Positions 1 through 9,201 of a stretch of 18,269 nt of DNA are shown in pieces (position 1 is the first letter of the stretch; the number at the start of each line of letters is the position of its first letter). The DNA is from Pleurotus djamor (taxonomy: Eukaryota; Basidiomycota; Agaricomycetes; Agaricales; Pleurotaceae). The position numbers and the translations under genes are program-made. Location of the stretch: NCBI GenBank assembly GCA_029747585.1, contig JAPEVF010000899.1:1-18269 (forward strand), read 5' to 3'. Under the pieces are notes generated by a model, which saw only the letters and a program-made list of their open reading frames with translations, searched no databases and was not told the DNA's origin.

Positions 1-1353
1 TTCTGGCACACGGCTATTCTGGGACGCACGGCTCCGCTTGCGACGGGATCAGAATATACAGGTCTAGTCACTGCGGATCCAGAAGTCGATGACTTTGTTG
101 AATCGAAGCTGCCACACTCTGGGCGTCACTCCGACGTGGAGTCGGAAGAACTGGACGATGTTCGTGATGAGCAAACAGCCCAATGGGCAAACCGAGTCAA
201 TAGTCACCGCCGGGATTATTCAGTCTTCTCCGCAGCCTCCGACCGTACCCTTTACGCCATGCGCTCACCGCATTCCGAGGACACTCTGCAAGATGATGAT
301 CCCATCAGTTCGAGAAAACCGCGTTTCTATAAGCGCGTAGCTAAAGTGGCTTTTGCTACCACCGAACGAGTATTAGTGTTTGCAGGGTTGGCCCAAATGC
401 TCTCCGGCATTATCACTTACACTGGAGGTTGCCGAGAGAATTATGTGAACGGCTGCCTTGCGCATCTCATCAGTAAGCAAACTCTCCCCCGTTCTAATGC
501 CTCCTTGTCGACTAACCGCCATTTTCTCATTTCCGATCAACTAGAGGGCGCTATCTTCTGGTCGTATGGACTAGTTACCTTCGCTCGCTTCCTGGGATCC
601 TTCTCATCGTTGGGATGGGCCTGGAATCGCGCACCTTCTGGCGATCCAGTTTCCGCCGAATTCGTTGAATCATTGGTCATCTTCACCTATGGTATTACCA
701 ATACTTGGATGGAGCGTTTCGGCGCGAACCCCGGCGATCCGTTCACCACGAAGCAAATCCAGCATATCAGTATCGCAGTCATGTTTTGGTTTGCAGGGTT
801 GGTCGGGATGGGAATCGAGACGAAGACTATTCGCAACTGGCTTGCTGCCGCAACACTGGCAGATGCCAAGCCTCGTCAAAATGAATCTGTGGAAGAACCT
901 TCCAGCTATCGAGGCAGCTTCAACCCGTTCCCTGCACTTGTCATTGGTGTAACAGGCGCAGCCATGGCCGCCCATTATCAACCCTACGTCTTCGAGGTTC
1001 AAATTCACATGGTCTGGGGGAACCTGCTCCTTGCATTCTCAGTTCTCCGTTGCCTCACCTACTTCTTCCTCTGGTTATCTCCGCCGAGTTCCATCCTCCC
1101 ATCTCGCCCACCCACCGAGGCCATAGGCTCATTCTTTTTGGCTTGTGGCGGCCTGGAATTCATGTTTTCGACCGAGGAATTGACTATCGCTGCCATGAGG
1201 CGGGGTAGGGATGACGTTATGATGTTCTTGAACGTCGGTGTCGCGATAACATGTCTTGCTTTCTGCTGGACGCTTTGCGTCGTCGCCTTCAAGGGCTGGC
1301 TGAAGAAAAATGCCGCAATGCAGAAGCGTATATCGCTCCGTGGCTCGGCATAA
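1..1353 (+). CDS. YTP1: YTP1-like multi-pass membrane protein, C-terminal part (5' end outside window)
   Basis: The frame is open from base 1, so the 5' end lies outside the window. Exons are 1-472 and 545-1353 (TAA at 1351-1353), giving 426 residues here. Removing the 72-nt intron (GTAAGC...CTAG) joins ...AHLI-KGAIFWSYGLVTFARFLG, a conserved stretch of the YTP1 C-terminal domain. Several hydrophobic segments follow: around VLVFAGLAQMLSGII, the FARFLG region, IAVMFWFAGLVG, MVWGNLLLAFSVL, and a last one before the basic tail ending KRISLRGSA. Yeast Ytp1 is a transmembrane protein of unknown function with resemblance to electron-transport membrane proteins; conserved His residues (AAHYQPY, VQIHMVWG) fit that description. 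The first ~100 residues here are a hydrophilic, acidic and Arg-rich linker. Family assignment is by recognised sequence; biochemical role is unknown. It converges with COQ2. Confidence 0.8.
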   Translation, partial: FWHTAILGRTAPLATGSEYTGLVTADPEVDDFVESKLPHSGRHSDVESEELDDVRDEQTAQWANRVNSHRRDYSVFSAASDRTLYAMRSPHSEDTLQDDDPISSRKPRFYKRVAKVAFATTERVLVFAGLAQMLSGIITYTGGCRENYVNGCLAHLISKQTLPRSNASLSTNRHFLISDQLEGAIFWSYGLVTFARFLGSFSSLGWAWNRAPSGDPVSAEFVESLVIFTYGITNTWMERFGANPGDPFTTKQIQHISIAVMFWFAGLVGMGIETKTIRNWLAAATLADAKPRQNESVEEPSSYRGSFNPFPALVIGVTGAAMAAHYQPYVFEVQIHMVWGNLLLAFSVLRCLTYFFLWLSPPSSILPSRPPTEAIGSFFLACGGLEFMFSTEELTIAAMRRGRDDVMMFLNVGVAITCLAFCWTLCVVAFKGWLKKNAAMQKRISLRGSA

Positions 1354-1617
1354 ACGACTTTCCTCTGCAATCACTTCATGATTTCCCGACTTCCTTCACG
1401 ATCTGTCAATGTAATTACCCCCTGTTCTCCTTAGATATTGTATCTACAANGCATTTTTTGTTANTTTTTTGTTTTCTTGATTACCTGGTTTCCGTGTACG
1501 ATTCCATCCATCATTTGTCGATCCTACCACATTTGCTTCCATCTACACCCTTGTTGTTTGCTTATAAACATAATTGTTGCATTATGAATGACATATCTAG
1601 TACTATACTCCTGCGAT
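1354..1617. other. Convergent 3' intergenic region between YTP1-like gene and COQ2
   Basis: 264 bp of T-rich, low-complexity sequence with two ambiguous bases (N at 1450 and 1464, the second inside a T run). It must hold the 3' UTRs of both genes. A plus-strand frame crosses it and runs on into the COQ2 antisense strand, but has no family resemblance. I see no RNA gene here. Confidence 0.6.
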
Positions 1618-3027
1618 TCACGCCGGAAGTCCAGTCAGCATACCAACGTAATCCCCGAGTGTCCCCATCCATACCCAGAATCCTGACCAACCACACCCAA
1701 GGAATCCGTTCCAGCAGCTCTGCCTGTCCTGAAAGTCGGTTCGATACAAAACCCTGGCTAATTGAGCCCCCGCTACGCCGACGCCGAGGTAGAAAGGCAG
1801 GCCGGCAGCATTCAAGTAGCCTGCATATGATATCAACGAAAGTGATGATACGGAGAGTGCGCTCAAGATGGGCCGCGTGCGTTCGCCAAAAAGAATGGCC
1901 GTGGAACGAATGCCGACAGTGACGTCGTCAAGCTTATCCTAAATTCCCATGGAAAATGAGTGAGGCAGAAAAAGAAGTTGTTCAATTGAATGACGCGATT
2001 TTTTAGCATGAGGCTACGCGAGTGAGAGAGTCTGGAATGAATCTTACCTGGTGAGCGTAGATGGTGTCGTATACAAGGGTCCATGTTATTCCGCCGGCGT
2101 ATAGAGGTAAGCAAACGGTCCAATCCGTCGAACCAGCAACGGCGGACCAACCAAGGAGTACACCCCAGTTGAAGGCCAGACCTATTGACGCGCGGCGATG
2201 GATGTCAGTTCATTCGGCAAGAGTTCGGAGACGTGACGACACACCTAGGACAGCTTGGGGCCAGTGTGTTACGCGTTTCATCNAAGGGTAGAGCACTACT
2301 AATGATAGGGAAGAAGCTCCCAGCAAAATACTGCATTTTACCCGCATCAGCGAGCGCGTGGACATATGAGGGATACACAGCAGACCTGTATGTGTTTAGC
2401 TGTGTCAACACGCCCAATCCAGCTGTGAGTTGGACCCCGAGGAAAGCAAAGGCTTGACGCCTGGTGATATCTCCTCTGGCCAGAGGACGAGTCTTGGTTC
2501 GGTCTGAGTAAATGAACGTGAACCATCTGCAAGAGGAACAAGGCGGTCACTGGGTCAAGAGGACTCACCAACTGCCTTATCCAAGTTTTTGTCCCACATA
2601 TCGTTGATAGTACATCCAGCACCACGCATAACGACTGCTCCCAATCCAAACAGGCTAATGAACGCGAGGGGAACGGTAAATGGCGCCTGGGTGGCATACG
2701 ACGCCATGGTTATTGACCAAGCTGCAGCGCGTGCGGTCAGAATATATGCGAGGTAGGAGCACTTTGAATAGACCAACCGCATGGGTAGAAAAGGAGTAGA
2801 GTTCCGATAGGCTTGTCAATGCGGGTCAAGTAGAGATACGGGCGGATGGGAGCAGGTAGCCGATCAACCCAAGTTGACTGGGGGACGGTGCTAGTTACTG
2901 TCGACGAAAAACGCGCTGGAAGCGATAGGCATTTCGGTAAAGCATTAGGACGAAAGCTATGACATCCGGATAAGACACGCAACGGTTGCTGAATATGTGG
3001 CCGAAGCAGAGCGCGCCTCACATACAT
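1618..3027 (-). CDS. COQ2: 4-hydroxybenzoate polyprenyltransferase, mitochondrial (coenzyme Q biosynthesis)
   Basis: UbiA-family prenyltransferase that attaches the polyprenyl tail to 4-hydroxybenzoate at the mitochondrial inner membrane, an early step of ubiquinone synthesis. Six exons: 3027-2778, 2721-2569, 2503-2386, 2330-2245, 2181-2048, 1938-1618 (TGA 1620-1618), 353 residues. The start at 3027 gives an Arg-rich, acid-free presequence ([17 protein letters not shown]...), as expected for mitochondrial import; an in-frame stop lies just above 3084. Family landmarks in order: [18 protein letters not shown], the first Asp-rich motif [31 protein letters not shown], and the second Asp-rich motif [13 protein letters not shown]. 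Both Mg-diphosphate-binding motifs are intact. Intron 5 (109 nt, 1939-2047) is the longest in the window. An N at 2283 makes one codon TNG in YP-X-MKR; Leu (TTG) is expected from the family. Confidence 0.93.
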
Positions 3028-3203
3028 GGGGGAAAACGTGTGGCTAAGCGCCGGCGAACGGCCAAGGCAACACCTCAAGCTCACTTAAGCCTCAGATGCG
3101 CTGCGAAGGATAACAACAAGACATTGCAAAACGATGTTGGGACGATGACATGAGAAACGACATATCCAATACAGTGTAATAGAGAGAGAAAAAGATTCAG
3201 CTT

Positions 3204-4201
3204 TCACCACTCCTTCGAGATTTTGAAGGACCATGACCAGTCTAACGCGATTGGGGTCAAACAGGGGGAAAGGGGAACGAGAGGGGAACACATACCTGCG
3301 AAGACCTCGCCATCGTCGTCACGGACCTGACTGCGCACTTTGTAGGTCGCACGGGCAAGCATTCCTGAAGGAGACTCTTCGGTATCGAAGTTCTTGATGT
3401 AAGGCTCTCCTTGGGGATGGGGGCCATACGAACCAAGCATCTGCTCGAGTTTATCAACTGTGGCAAGTGAACAGGGATGCATCAGTCAAACTGCATCAAA
3501 TTCTAACAGGTACAAGCGCACCCGTAATCCCAGCCCGCTTGACCACTTGAATGTATCGGACACCCTTAAATAGAAATAGAATGGTAGTGAGGTGCAGATC
3601 AGTGTGTCCAAGGTAGAGGACGCACAGTGATGATGGAGTGGTTGACCTTGAAGATAATTCGTACACTAGCTACGAGTCAGATTTTGCGTAGATATTAGAA
3701 GTACTGAACTGACTTGTATTCAACGCCTTCCTTGATAGCAACGGGATTCTTCGCGAGGCTTTCCAGACTGGCCTTGTTGGTCAAGTCGAACGAAAGGTGC
3801 TTCCCAGCTGGGAGGGTTGGGGAGTGAAGTTCCAGCTTCAATACGGTAACCTGTAGAGATGTTTGGAATATGCAAATCTAACGGTATCGATTTCGCTTAC
3901 CTTGGGTCCTTCAGCAGGCGCACCAGCAGCACCAGGCACGATGCCAAGGGAGGCCTTCCAACGAGCCAAACTTTCATCGTTGGCATCGAGGTTAGCGTAC
4001 TCCTCTGCTGTTTTCGCTGCACCGGCTTTGTATCCTACACGCATGCATCAGAAAACGATGTGACTTGACATGAACTGTTGAGTGAACCTGGTGTTGTGGT
4101 GGGAGCAAACTCCTGATCGTCGATGTGGTCGGAAGGCTACGAAGAACCTGATCAGAGCAAGAAATTGGGAGGAAGTGTGATACTGCACTGACATCAGCCA
4201 T
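3204..4201 (-). CDS. RDI1: Rho GDP-dissociation inhibitor
   Basis: Cytosolic RhoGDI that extracts prenylated, GDP-bound Rho/Cdc42 GTPases from membranes. Eight exons: 4201-4184, 4136-4088, 4034-3901, 3850-3714, 3665-3626, 3564-3522, 3457-3296, 3241-3204 (TGA), 206 residues, the usual family size of about 200. The N-terminal regulatory arm reads APTTTPGYKAGAAKT then NLDANDESLARWKASLG. The immunoglobulin-like domain follows: LELHSP, FKVNHSIITGVRYIQVVKRAG, DKLEQMLGSYGP, SPSGMLARATYKVRS, and the conserved end DWSWSFKISKEW. Seven introns of 47-64 nt split a 621-nt coding sequence. The first splice is the least certain: GTATCA (used here, giving MADVSA-PSDHIDDQ) or GTCAGT three codons earlier would both keep the frame. 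Spacing to the COQ2 start is 176 bp, same strand, so COQ2's promoter lies in this gene's 3' flank. Confidence 0.92.
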
Positions 4202-4646
4202 GGGCGAAACGAGTTGTTGGGTTATGCAAGAAAGAAAGAGTTCAGGTAGCCGCTAGGCTTTGCTTCACACTGGTTGTGCGCTCATCGACATCTTCCCTCG
4301 ATCATCGATTTCTCACGCGTGCTATCGCGCATTGCCGGCCCATATCTGACCGCTTTAGGAAACAATAATTGCATGGATGCCTGGTGGTGAGATGAGACTG
4401 GCCTACGGGGTACCAAGAAACTATGTATTTATCGAGAAATATGGAGATATGTGTACGTTTATATGCTAACCAAATTTACAGATATCCTGGCAATAATTAC
4501 TCTTCAGTCATATACAGATGCATGCAGTATCAAAATAACTTCTTGATAGCTTCCCTCATTTTTGAGCCCAAATGCCCAAGAATGGTTTACGGTCATCACA
4601 ATGATAGCGCAGTTTGGATGTGATGGGAGTTGCGCGATGTTAACAG
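4202..4646. promoter_or_regulatory. 445-bp intergenic region: RhoGDI upstream region and CCCH gene 3' flank
   Basis: Lies between the RhoGDI start codon and the stop of the CCCH gene, both on the minus strand. The RhoGDI-proximal part is mixed in composition and contains an ACGCGT hexamer at 4315-4320, about 115 bp upstream of the RhoGDI ATG. The distal part (about 4420-4560) is AT-rich, as fits the 3' UTR of the CCCH gene. A short plus-strand frame at 4423-4623 resembles no family I know. No tRNA-like T-loop was seen. Confidence 0.5.
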
Positions 4647-6471
4647 CTAAGCTTCAGATGGAGGCGTATGGAGAGCGGCTGTGATCGCCACAGTGGCTTA
4701 ATATATCTCGGCAATGACGGGGAAGATGCGACCACATACCGCCTTTGAACCAACACTTGCCCTTGCTGAGGTGGAAGCATTTGGGCCCATTGGGGCACAC
4801 ATGACCCCAGCAGCACTTTTCACCGTAAGGGCACTGCATACCTGTTGACGTACGAAAGTTTGATTGAGATGCGAAGACTTCGACAATCTCACACACCATT
4901 CTTCAGCCAGTTACAGGGGGCCTTCTTAGCGTTATTTGCTAAGCAAGCCAGTTGGTCCGGGGTGAGGAGGTAGTCGTGCGAGTATTTACAAGAGGCAGGC
5001 TAGAAAGATGATGAGAGCGCGTTGATGGTTGGTTTGCGTAGCACTTACACCCTTAGAACAGTTCATTAGATAAAATTCGTTGCAAGGAGGCGGGTTTTCT
5101 GATAGATGTTCAGAATAAGTCATGGTCGAGTCAGTAAAAAGGCGCACGTTTATGAAGAGGCTGATAGTTCCAATCGTCGATCAGATATATGTAGTTGATG
5201 AACAAGAGTAAAGAACTAACCAGGTTGGGATCGATCAAGCGAGCTGAACGAAGTGGCGACTTCGGACTGATCAGACCCCCATTAGTGGAAACCGTCAAGC
5301 TGGTGGTAACGCTTAATGGCGAAGGCTTCTTGGGAGGAGGACGGCGAATGCGGGCCCGAAATAAGTCTGCTAGCTCGGTGGGTGGCAGCGAGACGAGGGG
5401 TAGGCGTAGTCCGTCTTCATTCCCGGTGAGTGAGATGACCTTCCATAACAGCTGTTCAACTTCCAAGGACCTCACGGTGTCAAGACAATTTTTCAAGGAT
5501 CCTAGTAAATGTCATCAGAGGCCTGTTGAAGATGGAAAGGTAGTGAGACAGATCAAACCTGCAACAAAGATTCGAAGAGTTTGAGGGAATCTCGTGTAAG
5601 TTTCGAGATGTTCTGGTTTGGGATCAATTTCGACGGCCGAAATAAGACATGGGACGATGCCAGGCGTACCTCGAATCTTGGATTCCGTAGAGTTTTCAAC
5701 GGAGCCCACGTCGACGATGGCAAATCGTGTAGAAGCATGACTAAAGCCCTAGCGGTAGAGTACTTGACTCAGAACCAAGGCAAATCGTACTAGTCATATG
5801 AACCACTAACCGAAAGGAACTCAGCGAATTGATTCTCCGTGCACACATCCTCGGAAAGAAGGTCGGCCAACAAGGAGGCCTTGTTGATGAAGATCGTGGT
5901 CCAAAATGAAATGGTGTTCGTTGTGATTTGTACACCTTCGCCGGTCAAATGCCCAGCGATGACTCGAGTCAGATCTTGAGCGGCAGTCTGACCGCCTTGG
6001 AAGCCTTGAGCAACAAGGGCTTCCTTGAAGAATGCCGTGCTCCCATCGACGATGCATAATACAAGGGACCGAGTTTCCTTCAGACAAAGCAGTGAGCATT
6101 GGCGTCAGACAATACGTGAACGGCTCACAGTGTTCAATGGGGTGCTGTAGAGCTGTCGCTGCAGTAACGCGACATCGCGTGTAGTAGTTGCGTATTCCGC
6201 AGCCTCCCTGAGGCTGGCATGAACTGACTGCCAGAGAGAGAGCTCCCTTCTCAGATGTGCTACGCAGGATTCCAGCTCGTGGCTCCGTTTGAGGGTACTT
6301 ATAGACAACTCTAAAAAGATAGTCAATGTCGTCAGTCTGACAAAAATCACCGAGCTCTGCATACGCATCAACCTGCCCAATTCCTCATCCCTGAAGTTGG
6401 TGTCTTGGTGAGGAAGAATCTGGAGGCAAGAACGATACGACTCACCACTGGTGTTGAGTAACCTCGGCCAT
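4647..6471 (-). CDS. Fungal tandem CCCH zinc-finger protein with conserved N-terminal domain
   Basis: Twelve exons: 6471-6446, 6390-6365, 6310-6129, 6077-5811, 5748-5670, 5612-5559, 5501-5221, 5160-5148, 5098-5049, 4999-4897, 4841-4740, 4678-4647 (TAG), 404 residues. Order: a predicted coiled coil (about 25-75, LKRSHELESCVAHLRREL); a globular domain (about 80-200) with LVLCIVDGSTAFF, ISFWTTIFINKASLL, FAIVDVG and YTRFPQTLRIFVAG, which I believe is the fungal domain now listed as DUF7923; a Ser/Pro-rich linker; then zinc fingers from about 312. Finger 1 is C-x7-C-x6-C-x3-H (ending CKYSH), finger 2 C-x8-C-x5-C-x3-H (CNWLKNGMQCPYGEKCCWGH), and a third Cys-rich knuckle has CPNGPKC and KGKCWF. Such proteins probably bind RNA or DNA; target unknown. 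The N-terminal two exons are inferred from splice signals only. Exon 8 is only 13 nt. Confidence 0.85.
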
Positions 6472-6903
6472 TGGAAAGAGGGAGGGGAGTGGTGCGTAGC
6501 GACAAGGGCCGATCTAAGTTATCTGGAGTGGGTCCCTTTAAGAACCGGATTTCAGACATCAATGGTCCAATTTCCAGCGAAAAGGGGGGGGGCTTCCTTT
6601 GGTATGGAAATGCTAGTTTAGATTAAGAAGGCATTTATTCGGGGACGGAACTCACACGAGTCAGTAGCTGTAGATTTGATCACCTAAGTCGCCTCGTTTA
6701 GCGACTTCGATGGCATCATTCTGGTACGTTAACATTCCTTGTCATTTCATGCATCATGGAGGCTGAATGGAAGTATCCTTTTTCGCTCGCACCGAACGAG
6801 ATAGGAAGTAGCGAAAAGGGGTGGGCAGCTCCGCGAGTCCGATTCAAATGTGCCTCAATTTGGCAGGTTCGCCTAGTTAAATTTACAGCAGAGAGCGAGG
6901 AAT
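6472..6903. promoter_or_regulatory. 432-bp intergenic region: CCCH gene upstream region and PRE3 3' flank
   Basis: Lies upstream of the CCCH gene start and beyond the PRE3 stop. It holds a G run at about 6582-6591, a perfect 7-bp inverted repeat AAGTCGC/GCGACTT (6686-6692 and 6701-6707, 8-nt loop), and a second inverted repeat TTTTCGCT/AGCGAAAA (6780-6787 and 6810-6817). No coding segment or tRNA was recognised. Whether an extra 5' exon of the CCCH gene lies here cannot be excluded. Confidence 0.5.
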
Positions 6904-7890
6904 TTACGCCTCAACAACCATAGGAACAACAGCAGGCACAGTTTGCTTCCCTGTCTCCACACCGAGTACTTCCTTGCCTTCCCAGAATCTGGGTAGCTGA
7001 TCACCGGGAACGAATAGTCTCTCGACACCATCTTCTGTGATTACACACATACGGATGACACCGCCAGAAGATCCATCTCTGGACATGGCCAAAGCGAGCG
7101 CTGATTGGAGAAATGAGATATCAGTGACCAGCGATGAAGGGGCACTCACTGTTTTTCACAAAATTGATGGTTTCGTCCCTACCCCAGCCTTCTTGGTATG
7201 TAGCATCGCAATAGCCATATACATAGGTGGAACCAGATCCTAAGTCCGCGGTGAAAACATGTTCCAAGAACGGGACGAGAATTGGGAAGCTAACCTCCAA
7301 TAGCCCAAGGTTGACGGAATAGGCCACCACCTAGTGGAATATTGTATACACTAGGACCAACTTCTTTGTCCCATCCCGCCACGATAATTCCGGCGCTGAG
7401 AGCATCTTTGTTGTCATAGCAAAGTTTCTGGAAAAGGCAGGCGGCATCATGGACAGAAGGCGTATCATGTTGCTGTCTGGGTGTTGAGTTAGCTTAGGGA
7501 CTTGCGATGGACCAGAAGCGTACGTATGGACTTGAAGATGATAGTGCACAATGTCTGCGACAGCCTGCGTGTCAGCGGCAGACCCAGAGCGACAGCAATA
7601 TATCCGGTCGTGGACATGGGTGAGCTTGTCCGTCACTCTGTTTGCCTAATATTCGCATCGATGCATGAACGGTTGCACGAGAGGGAGGCGAACTTACTAT
7701 ATAGCTCCCCGTTGTAGTTCTGCTGTCGGCTCCGATTACGACGCCATCTTTGAACTGAACAGCCATGATAGAGGTCTGGCGATCACAACGATGAGCATTT
7801 ACGGTGTCAAATGTGCGAACTAGGGGATCGTACACCGAGGTTGACCTCTCCGCTCTTGAGTTGCTGGACGTCGACACTTATAGCCTCCAT
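6904..7890 (-). CDS. PRE3: 20S proteasome subunit beta1 (caspase-like active subunit)
   Basis: Catalytic beta1 subunit of the 20S proteasome (yeast Pre3, human PSMB6), which cleaves after acidic residues. Six exons: 7890-7834, 7775-7698, 7645-7524, 7476-7295, 7239-7150, 7100-6904 (TAA), 241 residues. The start gives a 19-residue propeptide [19 protein letters not shown], then the mature N-terminus TSIMAVQF. Counting from that Thr1, Asp17 (GADSR), Lys33 (VTDK) and Arg45 ([11 protein letters not shown], the residue that gives beta1 its acidic preference) are all in place. Later landmarks: [27 protein letters not shown] and [12 protein letters not shown], which carries the conserved Asp/Ser pair of the active site. 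Exon 1 codes for exactly the propeptide. Residue 2 is Ser where many orthologues have Thr. Its start faces RPN12 across 157 bp. Confidence 0.96.
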
Positions 7891-8047
7891 ATTAGATTTG
7901 AGTGAGGGTCGAGATGGAGGTCGGATGGAAAGGGATTTAGATTGGCTTGTGGTGGATCAGTGGTGACGCGTCGTGCAGAGGACGCGTCTGGGCGCTAAAC
8001 ATCTCCTCCATACCTCTCCCTGCTCCTACCACCATCGCACTTGCACT
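7891..8047. promoter_or_regulatory. Divergent promoter shared by PRE3 and RPN12
   Basis: 157 bp separate the two divergent start codons. Two identical 8-bp palindromes GACGCGTC sit at 7965-7972 and 7981-7988, 16 bp apart start to start, roughly mid-region. The core ACGCGT matches the MCB element bound by Mbp1-type factors in yeasts; that this applies here is inference. The RPN12-proximal part (about 7998-8047) is C/T-rich, typical of fungal leaders. Confidence 0.65.
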
Positions 8048-9116
8048 ATGGTTTCCCAACAAATTGCTACGGCTTACCAGCAATTAAGAAGAGCCTTTGA
8101 TTCCAAGCCTTCTGACCTCAGAGCATGTGCGTCTCTACTCGCACAACTAAAGGTCTAGCATTCCTCCCTCTCGTGCATAGACAACGTTCTCATTGATCCA
8201 TTTATTGCCACTGGCAGATAGGCTTGATTGAAGCAGGCTTACTCCTCCCACAAGGAGATGCTAGTCCTCGGGATCTGCAGCTCGCTCGTAAGAAACCCTC
8301 TGACTCTACTCCAATATCTGGTTCACCTGTTTCTTTGCAGGCGACATTCTTGAGATCGGTGCTTTCTGGAGTATACGCGCGAAGGATGTCCCGTCTTTCG
8401 ACAGATATTTCTCGCAACTACAAACATTCTACGTTGACTATAGGTATGTATGGAGCACTTGGTGACATTGTGAAGTATTGCTTATTTCGAGCCACTAGCT
8501 CGGTCCTTCCCCCTTCTAGCCGGGAATACCCAATTCGTGGCCTCAATCTTATTCGCCTCCTTACACAGAACAGGATCGCCGACTTCCATTCCACATTGGA
8601 AAGTCTTCCATTACCTGCCGACGCCATTGGTGACAACCCATACCTACGCCATCCTGTAAACCTCGAGCGCTGGTTGATGGAGGGGAGCTACAGCAAAGTA
8701 TGGAATGCCAGAGAGGAGGCACCGGTCGAAGAATACAAATTCTTCGTGGACAGTCTTATGGGGACCATCAGGTAATACACTCCAAGACGACTTGCTTTCT
8801 CCATGTCTAAATCTCGTCCAGAAATGAAATAGCCAGCTGCGAAGAGGCTGCGTATGAAAGCTTGCCATTGAAAGATGCCGCAACATTGCTGTTCTTCGCA
8901 ACCCAGACGGAGTTGCTCAACTTCGCTAAATCGGTATGTGCCGTTCATGCTACCCCCCATCATGTACTGACCATCCTCCAGCGTGGGTGGAAGGTCAACC
9001 TCACCGACGGCACGATTACGTTTGCGAGGAAGAGCGAAGAACATATTGAGATACCCAAAGAGAAGCTGATCGCCGCCTCTTTAGCATACGCCCGCGAGCT
9101 GGAACAGATTGTTTAA
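8048..9116 (+). CDS. RPN12: 26S proteasome lid subunit Rpn12
   Basis: Lid subunit of the 19S regulatory particle (human PSMD8), needed for the last step of lid assembly. Six exons: 8048-8152, 8218-8287, 8341-8443, 8499-8771, 8822-8933, 8982-9116 (TAA 9114-9116), 265 residues, normal for the family. Landmarks: an N-terminal helical segment ending [39 protein letters not shown], read only after removing the 53-nt intron; [29 protein letters not shown]; and the C-terminal PCI-type domain with [27 protein letters not shown] and the final winged-helix segment AKSRGWKVN. The start at 8048 is preferred to an upstream in-frame ATG at 7973 because [10 protein letters not shown] begins the conserved part and the upstream codons lie in the promoter. 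It converges on PRE10 with an 85-bp gap. Confidence 0.95.
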
Positions 9117-9140
9117 GCGACATTAGAACAGATTGTATAA
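9102..9140 (+). repeat. Near-tandem duplication at the RPN12 stop codon
   Basis: GAACAGATTGTTTAA at the end of the coding sequence (last codons E-Q-I-V-stop, 9102-9116) is repeated as GAACAGATTGTATAA at 9126-9140, one mismatch in 15, offset 24 bp. The second copy is in the 3' UTR, in frame with the first. Confidence 0.75.
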
Positions 9141-9201
9141 CAAAATGTGCTTAAAATTCATGTTCTTCGACAATATTTCAAGTGATTATCAGTACAAGCG
9201 G

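Noticed and set aside
1251..1922. Long plus-strand open frame (223 codons) across the YTP1/COQ2 junction
   Set aside because: It overlaps the YTP1-like C-terminus in another frame, crosses a T-rich intergenic region with two Ns, and runs antisense to COQ2's last exon; no family resemblance.
4679..4739. Alternative acceptor TTAAG (about 4698) for the last CCCH intron
   Set aside because: It would add a few residues (ATVAITAALH...) in frame, but the ATCACAG acceptor gives KGAALHTPP, closer to the usual family ending; it remains possible as an isoform.
6368..6562. Minus-strand frame from 6562 as the N-terminus of the CCCH protein
   Set aside because: It begins at TTG or an ATG whose only good donor (GTGAGT) leads out of frame; the ATG at 6471 with donors GTGAGT and GTATGC keeps the frame into the coiled coil.
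7973..8050. Upstream ATG at 7973 as the RPN12 start
   Set aside because: It would add 25 residues from the promoter region that match nothing in Rpn12; the ATG at 8048 starts at the conserved N-terminus.
8224..8775. 183-codon plus-strand open frame as an independent gene
   Set aside because: It reads through RPN12 introns 8288-8340 and 8444-8498; only the spliced model gives the continuous conserved Rpn12 sequence.
8844..9044. Minus-strand open frames antisense to RPN12
   Set aside because: Shadow frames of a well-supported gene, with no recognisable motif.
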